From Glandiceps talaboti (lineage: Eukaryota; Hemichordata; Enteropneusta; Spengelidae), in assembly GCF_964340395.1 (NCBI RefSeq), contig NC_135554.1:7462975-7526974 (forward strand): DNA of 64,000 nt. The letters run 5' to 3'. A program made the position numbers and the translations under genes. Positions 61,001 through 64,000 of the stretch are shown here, in pieces (position 1 is the stretch's first letter; each line of letters begins with the position of its first letter). Below the pieces are notes generated by a model. The model saw nothing but the letters and a program-made list of their open reading frames with translations, did no database searches and had not been told where the DNA came from.

Positions 61001-63992
61001 ACAGTACAATACAGCTATTTTGAAACGAATCCGATATTTCAATCCATCATTTGAAAATGAAATCATGGTCCTGGTCAAAACGTCGCATTCGTTTCTAATT
61101 TAACTTCCCAAAGTATCTGTATTTTACTATATACGCTGGAGACTTCTCTAACCTTTGTGATTATACTGTTTTAATAATTAGAAAGTACTACCCCTCAACT
61201 TAAAATGTTGAAATATTTGCGGCAATTAACGATTATTCCTCATTTTGACTTGTATTTATCAGTTATCTACCCTGACTACTTTCAAAGGAAGCCTTTAAAA
61301 ACTGTTTTAACCGAGAGTACTACTAGTATTGATGTTTTGTGTTTGTTCAACGGATTGGACAAGACATTTTTATGAACCTTTTATTTTTGCCGCAGGTGAA
61401 ACTGAAGAGGATAAGTAGCATAACAAAGTTATAAGCTTACTTCGAATTCGACAAGCTTGGACCCCCCCCCCCCCCAGTAGGTTGTTGAGCAGCTCAGTTA
61501 CGCAACCTTTTACCGTTATTTGTACTTAGTCTTTGTCAGGATAATTTCCATACGTCAACTTTCGTTGATGTTAAATATTATCAATAGATTAATGAGCTTT
61601 TCGTTGGCCATGTCGATTTATATGTCACTCTGTCTTTGCATAACAATAGATTTTCGTCGGCTTTCGTTCTACAATTTGCATACGTCCACTTTCGTCGACG
61701 TTAAATATTGTCAATAGATTAATGAGCGAACTTTTCGTCGGCCATGTCGATTTATACGTCGCTCTGTATTTGTATAACAATAGATTTTCGTCGGCTTTCG
61801 TTCTAAAATGTGTTTTCGTTCTACAATTTGCATACGTCCACTTTCGTCGACGTTAAATATTATCAATAGATTAATGAGCTTTTAGTCCGCCAAGTCGATT
61901 TATAAGTCACTGTATTTGCATAACAATAGATTTTCGTCGGCTTTCGTTCTAAATGTTTCGTTCTAAAATTTGCATACGTCCACTTTCGTCGACGTTAAAT
62001 ATTATCAATAGATTAATGAGCTTTTCGTCGGCCAAGTCGATGTCACTGTATTTGCATAACAATATATTTTCGTCGGCTTTCGTTCTACGTATACAGTAGC
62101 AGAACGAATAATGTAAATGTCTTGCACATCTCGAGACAGAATGCGTACATTTGCACGGACATGATCTGCTATCAGTGGATAATTGTTAGCACGCTGACCC
62201 ATAGCTTCCAAAATCAATTGACGTTCGGTACGTGTCACAGGAACCCGGATAACACGTCCGCACCCGGCCATTTTTGCACGACAATTCCCTGGAGCACGTG
62301 TTCGAATTACTTTGATAACTAATTCTAACATATTACATGAATTCTATATTTAAAAAGAATTAGAAGGAAAGTGAACAGATGGTTCAAATCATGCAAAATC
62401 AATACGTTCTCGTCTCAAGCTTGCAATTCCAAGCCCATCAACCAATCGCCATGTTCTTTAATTCATTAACATCTGCAAACAGGTGTACAAGAAATGTATT
62501 GACAAATCTGTAAGCTTGTGATAATGAAATGCAAGTTACTTGTGACAAAGGAAACGTTCTCTTTCACCCACTCAGGCTGAAGACGTTAAATATTGTCAAT
62601 AGATTAATGAGGTTTCAGTCGATTTATACGTGGCATCTATTCATGCTTACGTTCGTATTTGCATATCAATAGTTGTCCGTCTGCATATATCGTTCGTCTA
62701 CGCTTAGGTGAAAACCCACTAGTAAAACTAAAAGCTATGTCAACTAATTCCATAGAACATGTACATGTGTGTATTGTTACGGCTTGATGTATGAAATTTG
62801 AAGCTTGCACTGTTTCGTTAAAACCTAGATACAAAAAATAACGCAAATTAGTAATTAAACCTAAATTAGCTATGTCAGTGGGCTTTATTAGATATGTGTG
62901 CTTTGTTATGGTGGATATATGTACCACATTATATGGAATTTGCAGCGTGTATTCTTAAGATACAGCTTAATTACTTGTCATCATGAAGTATTAAAATTGT
63001 TTATTAATAGTAAAATCTGCATGTCAACAAACTTCATATGAGCATTAGTATGATTGATTACAGAATTATGTGAAATTTGAAGCTTGCCATCTTGCCCTAA
63101 TTGCCAATAGACATGGAAATTTCACATTAAGACTAAAATGCTAAACGGGCTTCATATGTCATGTGTTTATTTTGGTTCATGTATGTACCAAGTATTTTAT
63201 AATGTCAAGTGCGAATTCTTTATATATGGCTTTATTACGGAAAAATCGTTGATTATGCAAATTAAAGATTTCCGTCAATAGCTACTCTAACTGGCTTTAA
63301 AGACAGATTTGCTTTGTTTTGGTTGATGTATGGACCTATGCTTTGCTGAATGCGAAGTATCTATACTTTGTTAATTTTAAATGTAGATTAATTACTGAAA
63401 ATCATGAATTGTGCAAATTAAACATTATAACCAAATGCTCCATCAACAAACGTGTTATAGTTAACAATTGTGTAAGTATTCATTCTTATTACTAAATTGG
63501 ATATTTACCAAAATCTAATCAGTTCTTATGCTTCTAATGGTATATAATTTCATTAGAATCGAGGCAGTAGTTGTTTAGATATCGTGTCCATGGATAAAGA
63601 CGCCCACAGATAGACAGACAGACATGCATACAGACAGACCAACAGAGAGAAACTAAGAAAGAGAGAGAGAAAGAAGAAAAAGAAAGAAAGAAGGAAAAGA
63701 AAAGAAAGAAAGAATGAAAGAAAAAAGAAAAGAAAGAAAGACAGAAAGAAAGAAAGAAAGAAATATAGCATAACATCCCCTATCAGGAGGTAAATATGGA
63801 AGATATTTAATTATAAATCAAGAGCATCAAAATGTACTCGGGTATACTTACTTGGCAGACTGCACCGTGGTACACCACTACTAACAATACGATCATAACA
63901 ACAACCAGCACCAACACACGTAGTTTCTAAATTATCAAATTCATTACATTCGAAGCGATTGCTTTCCTCTTCAACCTCGTCGCAAACCTGAC
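27007..63992 (-). CDS. Receptor-type protein tyrosine phosphatase with trefoil, EGF, Ig and FN3 ectodomain, copy A (29 exons, 5' exon off-window)
   Basis: This spliced gene encodes a single-pass membrane receptor with tandem cytoplasmic tyrosine phosphatase domains. I joined exons by matching GT/AG sites, frame phase and domain continuity; the in-window coding total is 4229 nt including the stop. With copy B's 73-nt first exon the frame closes at 1433 residues. Approximate layout: trefoil 25-162, EGF 163-206, Ig 207-299, four FN3 300-713, membrane helix about 722-745, juxtamembrane to about 845, D1 about 846-1130, D2 about 1160-1430. D1 has the WPD loop, [10 protein letters not shown] (nucleophile near Cys1064) and the QTSDQYEFIY Q-loop, so it should dephosphorylate phosphotyrosine. 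D2 keeps CX5R but has WPS in place of WPD. The ligand is unknown. Copy B lies downstream in the same orientation. The first exon and promoter are beyond the right edge. Exon joins are inference without transcripts. Confidence 0.9.
27566..27701 (-). CDS. Copy A exon 29: PTP D2 P-loop remainder (RNGLGRSG)
   Basis: This 136-nt exon (phase 2 to 0) continues the loop as [15 protein letters not shown] and ends [12 protein letters not shown]. The HCRNGxGRSGxFC form is typical of RPTP D2 domains. Confidence 0.92.
27905..28071 (-). CDS. Copy A exon 28: PTP D2, degenerate WPD loop and P-loop Cys
   Basis: This 167-nt exon (phase 0 to 2) reads [19 protein letters not shown] and ends RIAVHC. The WPD aspartate position is Ser (WPS, followed by Asp). 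This is the kind of change that inactivates D2 in other RPTPs. Acceptor ATATTTTAG, donor GTATGT. Confidence 0.9.
28072..29190. other. Copy A intron between exons 27 and 28
   Basis: 1.1 kb with nothing recognisable. The 78-aa plus-strand frame at 28314-28550 has no known motif. Confidence 0.5.
29191..29319 (-). CDS. Copy A exon 27: PTP D2, QYWCDDG segment
   Basis: The exon encodes 43 codons, phase 0-0: [20 protein letters not shown], ending LTLHSSK. I chose acceptor AAATAG at 29320-29321 because it keeps the frame GQYW. The nearby AAAAG would shift the frame. The polypyrimidine tract is poor. Confidence 0.8.
29378..29590. repeat. (AACAC)n and degenerate derivatives
   Basis: Ten or so perfect AACAC units to 29432, then decaying AACAG/TACAA units. 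It lies immediately upstream of exon 27 in copy A. Confidence 0.9.
30040..30248 (-). repeat. Three decayed tandem copies of exon 26 tail plus splice donor
   Basis: Units of about 62-70 nt repeat the end of exon 26 (AATGATATGGACAGTGAAGA then TATG and donor). The successive junctions read ATGTTAAGT, ACGGTAAGT and ACGGGAAGT, so one copy keeps a plausible GT donor. Confidence 0.75.
30249..30383 (-). CDS. Copy A exon 26: PTP D2, FLATQMP and FWRMVYD segment
   Basis: The exon encodes 45 codons, phase 0-0: [18 protein letters not shown], then [12 protein letters not shown], ending MDSEDM before donor GTAAGT. Decayed tandem copies of its last part plus the donor continue downstream at 30040-30248. 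Confidence 0.9.
30700..31470. repeat. Diverged tandem repeat, about 280 bp, D2 intron
   Basis: Repeated phrases are TTGCATATGATTATATGGGG and TTGCATCTGATAATAGGGGG, GACACTT-AAT-GATT, and AAGGTCA. The repeats fill most of the intron 30384-31583. Confidence 0.5.
31584..31663 (-). CDS. Copy A exon 25: PTP D2, DYINASF segment
   Basis: This 80-nt exon (phase 1 to 0) reads [10 protein letters not shown] and [12 protein letters not shown]. The donor is GTTAGT, weaker than most in this gene. Confidence 0.85.
32227..32326 (-). CDS. Copy A exon 24: start of PTP D2 (KNRYPEI)
   Basis: This 100-nt exon (phase 0 to 1) reads [14 protein letters not shown] then [13 protein letters not shown]. Unlike D1, D2 keeps the canonical KNRY tyrosine. 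Confidence 0.88.
32705..32854 (-). CDS. Copy A exon 23: end of D1 and D1-D2 linker
   Basis: The exon encodes 50 codons, phase 0-0. It starts [20 protein letters not shown], which supplies the catalytic-water Gln and closes D1, then a charged linker to DKEFQ. Confidence 0.9.
33325..33460 (-). CDS. Copy A exon 22: PTP D1, P-loop remainder (SAGVGRTG)
   Basis: This 136-nt exon (phase 2 to 0) reads [20 protein letters not shown] then [14 protein letters not shown]. The Arg of CX5R, GRTG and the RxxRxxMVQT-type helix are all intact, so D1 looks catalytically competent. Confidence 0.94.
33908..34062 (-). CDS. Copy A exon 21: PTP D1, WPD loop and catalytic cysteine
   Basis: This 155-nt exon (phase 0 to 2) includes [14 protein letters not shown], which carries the general-acid Asp, and ends LIVHC with the catalytic Cys. 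The serine codon of HCS is split across the intron (donor GTTGGT). Confidence 0.93.
34256..34311. repeat. (TTA)n microsatellite
   Basis: TTA units in the 4.4-kb intron 34063-38435, just upstream of exon 21. Confidence 0.95.
34650..35345. repeat. Direct duplication in the D1 intron
   Basis: TTTGAAAAAGTTGAAC with its neighbours (GATTGGTG-GCA before, GTTGTCATA after) occurs at about 34690 and again at about 35245. The copies are diverged. Confidence 0.6.
36420..37360. repeat. About 320-bp direct repeats with X-box-like palindromes
   Basis: Two fuller units have GGTTACCATGGCAAC (36939 and 37269) followed by GATGTTCAT-AAATGACC. GTTTCCATGGAAAC, a perfect 14-bp palindrome, is at about 37111, and a variant at about 36441. 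They lie in the 4.4-kb intron between D1 exons 20 and 21. Confidence 0.75.
38258..38331. repeat. (CA)n microsatellite
   Basis: CA with two CG interruptions, just downstream of exon 20. Confidence 0.95.
38436..38561 (-). CDS. Copy A exon 20: PTP D1, KCAKYWPD segment
   Basis: The exon encodes 42 codons, phase 0-0, starting [18 protein letters not shown] and ending IRTFHVKK. The next coding exon is 4.4 kb away at 34062; domain alignment and matching phases show no missing exon between them. Confidence 0.9.
38918..39015 (-). CDS. Copy A exon 19: PTP D1, DLWKMVW segment
   Basis: This 98-nt exon (phase 1 to 0) reads [19 protein letters not shown] then [12 protein letters not shown]. This is the standard TxxDFWRMVWE core helix and following strand of PTP domains. 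Confidence 0.9.
39390..39426 (-). CDS. Copy A exon 18: PTP D1 micro-exon (YIATQ)
   Basis: This exon is only 37 nt (phase 0 to 1) and encodes [12 protein letters not shown], the conserved YIATQGP strand. It lies below usual ORF-length cut-offs but is needed for frame and domain continuity. Confidence 0.88.
39950..40250 (-). pseudogene. Decayed LINE reverse-transcriptase C-terminal fragment
   Basis: Minus-strand pieces read [20 protein letters not shown] and, in a shifted frame, [18 protein letters not shown]. These match the thumb-region motifs after the RT of jockey/CR1-type LINEs. Stops and frameshifts are frequent. It sits in the intron between D1 exons 17 and 18. Confidence 0.65.
40344..40420 (-). 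CDS. Copy A exon 17: PTP D1, DYINASYI motif
   Basis: This 77-nt exon (phase 1 to 0) reads [14 protein letters not shown] and ends [10 protein letters not shown], a near-invariant PTP motif. The start codon split with exon 16 rebuilds the Tyr of YDHSRV. Confidence 0.92.
40623..40710 (-). CDS. Copy A exon 16: PTP D1, KNRF phosphotyrosine-loop exon
   Basis: This 88-nt exon (phase 0 to 1) includes [12 protein letters not shown], the phosphotyrosine-recognition loop (usually KNRY; here Phe replaces Tyr). The acceptor is TTTTCGCAG and the donor GTAAGT. Confidence 0.9.
40885..40957. repeat. (CAC)n-(CAA)n microsatellite
   Basis: CAC units pass into CAA units between exons 15 and 16. Long frames here are low-complexity only. 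Confidence 0.95.
41187..41455 (-). CDS. Copy A exon 15: proline-rich juxtamembrane region and PTP N-terminal wedge
   Basis: This 269-nt exon (phase 1 to 0) reads [15 protein letters not shown], a proline-rich run [10 protein letters not shown], then [15 protein letters not shown] and GFKTEYK. The last part matches the helix-turn-helix that precedes RPTP catalytic domains. PPIAPKP could bind SH3 domains. Confidence 0.87.
41697..41791 (-). CDS. Copy A exon 14: juxtamembrane segment with tyrosines
   Basis: This 95-nt exon (phase 2 to 1) reads [20 protein letters not shown] then [10 protein letters not shown]. The two tyrosines (ANYENT, VSYVCP) are candidate phosphosites; that role is inference. 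Splice sites are TTTTTTCATAG and GTAACT. Confidence 0.78.
42051..42159 (-). CDS. Copy A exon 13: transmembrane segment
   Basis: This 109-nt exon (phase 1 to 2) encodes [15 protein letters not shown] then about 22 hydrophobic residues, including [14 protein letters not shown], followed by an RRR stop-transfer cluster. It places the phosphatase domains in the cytoplasm. Confidence 0.9.
42197..42234. repeat. Perfect 17-bp hairpin near the transmembrane exon
   Basis: CTGTGCTGAATGTCGAA, a TGAC loop, then the exact reverse complement. It lies 38 bp upstream (in transcription) of copy A exon 13, within the intron. Confidence 0.85.
42364..42492. repeat. (AAAC)n/(AGAC)n microsatellite
   Basis: AAAC units with an inner AGAC block, intron between exons 12 and 13 of copy A. 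Confidence 0.93.
42721..42784 (-). CDS. Copy A exon 12: membrane-proximal linker with CC pair
   Basis: This 64-nt exon (phase 0 to 1) reads [21 protein letters not shown]. It finishes FN3-4 and leads to the membrane. The CC pair and AENS are also in copy B (541-604), so the exon is under some constraint. Confidence 0.82.
43106..43356 (-). CDS. Copy A exon 11: FN3 domain 4, main part
   Basis: This 251-nt exon runs from phase 1 to phase 0. It contains [26 protein letters not shown], and the G-strand-side motif [10 protein letters not shown]. Copy B's equivalent is 12 nt shorter, the difference falling in the loop after the WET motif. Confidence 0.9.
43879..44181 (-). CDS. Copy A exon 10: FN3 domain 3
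   Basis: The exon encodes 101 codons, phase 1-1. It begins [17 protein letters not shown], has STWSKPE and [12 protein letters not shown], and ends with the [16 protein letters not shown] strand. Copy B's exon at 1910-2212 has exactly the same length. Confidence 0.9.
44182..45013. other. Copy A intron between exons 9 and 10
   Basis: 0.8 kb with nothing recognisable. The copy B equivalent (2213-5304) is 3.1 kb because of the MITE at 3469 and the CATA microsatellite, plus sequence I cannot classify. Confidence 0.5.
45014..45251 (-). CDS. Copy A exon 9: FN3 domain 2, C-terminal part
   Basis: This exon starts in phase 0 after TCGATTTCAG with [13 protein letters not shown] and continues [10 protein letters not shown], then [15 protein letters not shown]. 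It ends in phase 1. It completes the beta sandwich begun in exon 8; the conserved LxPxTxYxVxV strand is clear. Confidence 0.9.
45864..45934 (-). CDS. Copy A exon 8: FN3 domain 2, N-terminal part
   Basis: This 71-nt exon has phase 1 at its start and phase 0 at its end (ITWE, then GTGAGC). It reads [17 protein letters not shown] then the Trp strand. It splits FN3-2, one of only two FN3 domains here interrupted by an intron. Confidence 0.85.
45961..46318. repeat. (TA)n and a 21-G run, copy A FN3-1/FN3-2 intron
   Basis: TA units at 45961-46028 and a run of G at about 46298-46318. Copy B has expanded different simple repeats at the matching place. Confidence 0.9.
46350..46664 (-). CDS. Copy A exon 7: FN3 domain 1
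   Basis: The exon encodes 105 codons, phase 1-1. It shows FN3 landmarks: VKWNAWQSG (B-strand Trp), YEVWYKK, then the conserved [16 protein letters not shown] strand. A glycine run, GVGGGG, lies in the F-G loop. It is the exon copied as a pseudo-exon at 21222-21529. Confidence 0.9.
47734..47927 (-). pseudogene. Partial duplicate of the copy A Ig exon
   Basis: The sequence matches the 3' two thirds of exon 6 (48044-48322), including [10 protein letters not shown] and the donor GTAAGTTTATA. It lacks the first part and the acceptor, and a TAA interrupts the frame near the end. The downstream intron flank is duplicated too, so a segment of about 310 bp was tandemly copied. Confidence 0.8.
48044..48322 (-). 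CDS. Copy A exon 6: Ig-like domain
   Basis: The exon encodes 93 codons, phase 1-1. The first Ig cysteine lies in TTFTCIVQG and the second in [12 protein letters not shown], about 60 residues apart. The acceptor is the strong TTTCTTTTAG and the donor GTAAGT. A decayed partial copy of this exon sits just downstream at 47734-47927. Confidence 0.88.
51793..52702. repeat. Large palindrome, two arms of about 405 bp, spacer about 100 bp
   Basis: The left arm (51793-52197) and right arm (52297-52702) are nearly identical reverse complements, for example CAGCTGCAGACATGC at one end and GCATGTCTGCAGCTG at the other. The left arm carries an inverted copy of the NTDW exon end. Confidence 0.85.
52634..52969 (-). 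pseudogene. Exon piece resembling the start of a P2X7-type C-terminal (NTDW) domain
   Basis: The frame reads [20 protein letters not shown] and ends [15 protein letters not shown] at a donor-like GTAAGT. P2X7-type cytoplasmic domain proteins share a PYMFEP-like start and an RxxNTxWC stretch. A second minus-strand frame at 51567-51809 ([13 protein letters not shown]) may be the next exon but lacks the expected WCxCG join. It looks broken by the palindrome. Confidence 0.4.
53812..53943 (-). CDS. Copy A exon 5: EGF/laminin-like cysteine module
   Basis: The exon encodes 44 codons, phase 1-1, between acceptor TTTTGTAAG and donor GTAATA. It has eight cysteines with the block [14 protein letters not shown] followed by [10 protein letters not shown]. 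This resembles the EGF modules of Tie and MEGF receptors more than a calcium-binding EGF. Confidence 0.88.
54398..54532 (-). CDS. Copy A exon 4: trefoil domain 3
   Basis: The exon encodes 45 codons, phase 1-1. It reads [13 protein letters not shown], then [13 protein letters not shown] and [11 protein letters not shown]. All six trefoil cysteines are present. The acceptor is weak (ATGAAAAAG), but copy B uses the equivalent site (ATGAACAAG) and both frames join cleanly. Confidence 0.87.
54981..55118 (-). CDS. Copy A exon 3: trefoil domain 2
   Basis: The exon encodes 46 codons, phase 1-1, after acceptor TTACTTAG and before donor GTACGT. The translated block has NMCGH, then [11 protein letters not shown], which is the classic trefoil ECxxxGCCW signature, and ends KYCFLA. 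It is separated from exon 2 by an 8.7-kb intron swollen by mobile elements. Confidence 0.9.
57538..57575 (-). ncRNA. Hammerhead-like core next to the Penelope-like element
   Basis: On the minus strand, CUGAGGA is followed by a hairpin (GGUCUU paired with AAGACC) and then GAAAC. This matches the order CUGANGA, stem II, GAAA of hammerhead ribozymes, which are reported in Penelope-like elements. One unpaired A at the base of stem II and no evident stem III make activity doubtful. Confidence 0.4.
57893..60624 (-). mobile_element. Penelope-like retroelement, RT plus GIY-YIG endonuclease, broken
   Basis: The 5' open segment (60624-59353) carries the RT start with [13 protein letters not shown] and [11 protein letters not shown]. 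The 3' segment (59143-57893) has [18 protein letters not shown], the RT catalytic box FIDDVRFIW, then [20 protein letters not shown], a GIY-YIG nuclease. These features define Penelope-like elements. Between the two segments a TAA stop after the VDFIL block and a frameshift after SLYTNIP break what should be one polyprotein of about 900 aa. The element sits inside a larger TA-flanked insertion in the trefoil 1-2 intron of copy A and cannot now encode a full enzyme. Confidence 0.9.
61550..62090. repeat. TCGTCGG-rich tandem array, unit about 130-150 bp
   Basis: Four units share CCACTTTCGTCGACGTTAAA, TCAATAGATTAATGAGC and TTTTCGTCGGCTTTCGTTC. A truncated unit occurs at 57040-57080 and another at 62580-62700. 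CpG is unusually common for this AT-rich window. Confidence 0.8.
62005..62331 (-). other. Unrecognised 108-aa open frame inside the TA-flanked insertion
   Basis: The frame from 62331 contains [17 protein letters not shown] and [19 protein letters not shown] recognise no family. It interrupts the tandem array and could be a remnant of the element's own gene or chance. Confidence 0.2.
62727..63772. mobile_element. Pearl-like element in copy A, right part
   Basis: The same units as in copy B's 15540-16556, ending in a degenerate GACA/GAAA tract (63611-63765). The left part of the element is at 55370-56195; the two parts were separated by the TA-flanked insertion. Confidence 0.55.
63852..63992 (-). 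CDS. Copy A exon 2: trefoil (P-type) domain 1
   Basis: The exon encodes 47 codons, phase 1 at both ends. It follows acceptor ATCTATAG at the very edge of the window and ends at donor GTAAGT. Its cysteines follow the trefoil pattern, with six Cys including the paired CC in CVGAGCCYD and the closing GVPRC. It aligns with copy B exon 2. A lectin- or mucin-binding role is typical of the family, but no ligand can be inferred here. Confidence 0.88.
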
Positions 63993-64000
63993 CTATAGAT

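Larger units (their letters stand above)
56196..62720. mobile_element. 6.5-kb TA-flanked composite insertion in copy A
   Basis: The insertion begins GCGGGTTTTCACCTAAGC and ends with the inverted form GCTTAGGTGAAAACCCAC, each next to a TA. Copy B keeps the uninterrupted site at about 15520-15540 (GATTCATTAAAACTAAAA). Inside are two direct repeats (56515-57070 and 60717-61570), the Penelope-like element, and a TCGTCGG-rich tandem array. The TA target duplication suggests a Tc1/mariner-type or similar DNA transposon, but no transposase was recognised. Confidence 0.7.

Overview
The window is nuclear DNA of a multicellular animal. It is AT-rich, intron-rich, full of microsatellites and invertebrate-type mobile elements, and its main genes are spliced receptor-type protein tyrosine phosphatases (RPTPs). 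The repeats (pearl/Helentron-like arrays, a Penelope-like retroelement, LINE relics, foldback elements) fit a marine invertebrate. I cannot name the phylum.

Two paralogous RPTP genes lie head-to-tail on the minus strand. Copy A runs from the right edge to its stop codon at 27007; only its signal-peptide exon is missing. I could chain 29 exons with consistent phases. Using copy B's 73-nt first exon, the protein would be about 1433 aa. Copy B starts at an ATG at 18187 and runs off the left edge in its transmembrane exon, so its cytoplasmic half is not seen. The shared ectodomain is: signal peptide, three trefoil (P-type) domains, one EGF/laminin-like module, one Ig-like domain, four FN3 domains and a transmembrane helix. 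Copy A continues with a tyrosine- and proline-containing juxtamembrane segment, a catalytic-looking PTP domain D1 (WPD loop, [10 protein letters not shown]) and a second domain D2 ([10 protein letters not shown], but WPS in place of WPD). Nearly all ectodomain exons are phase 1-1, as expected of exon shuffling. Trefoil domains on an RPTP are unusual; I know of no vertebrate RPTP with them.

The 8.8 kb between the genes (18188-27006) holds no intact gene. It contains a dead FN3 exon in the opposite orientation (21222-21529), which is a relic of a third copy, and a tandem duplication (24235-26662) whose second unit carries an 856-bp insertion with terminal inverted repeats and an 8-bp target duplication.

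Because the two genes are paralogues, each intron acts as an empty-site control for the other. This exposes several insertions: a 434-bp foldback element with a palindrome array in B (6098-6531); a 6.5-kb TA-flanked composite in A (56196-62720) containing a broken Penelope-like element and a TCGTCGG-rich tandem array; and a TTAA-flanked 2.9-kb unit in A (50219-53098) containing a 400-bp-arm palindrome and exon pieces resembling the P2X7-type C-terminal domain. B also carries a 5'-truncated LINE (about 13560-15075). A pearl-like element seems to be shared by both genes and therefore older than the duplication.

Small-scale exon accidents are also visible in A: a partial duplicate of the Ig exon (47734-47927) and three decayed tandem copies of the end of a D2 exon with its splice donor (30040-30248).
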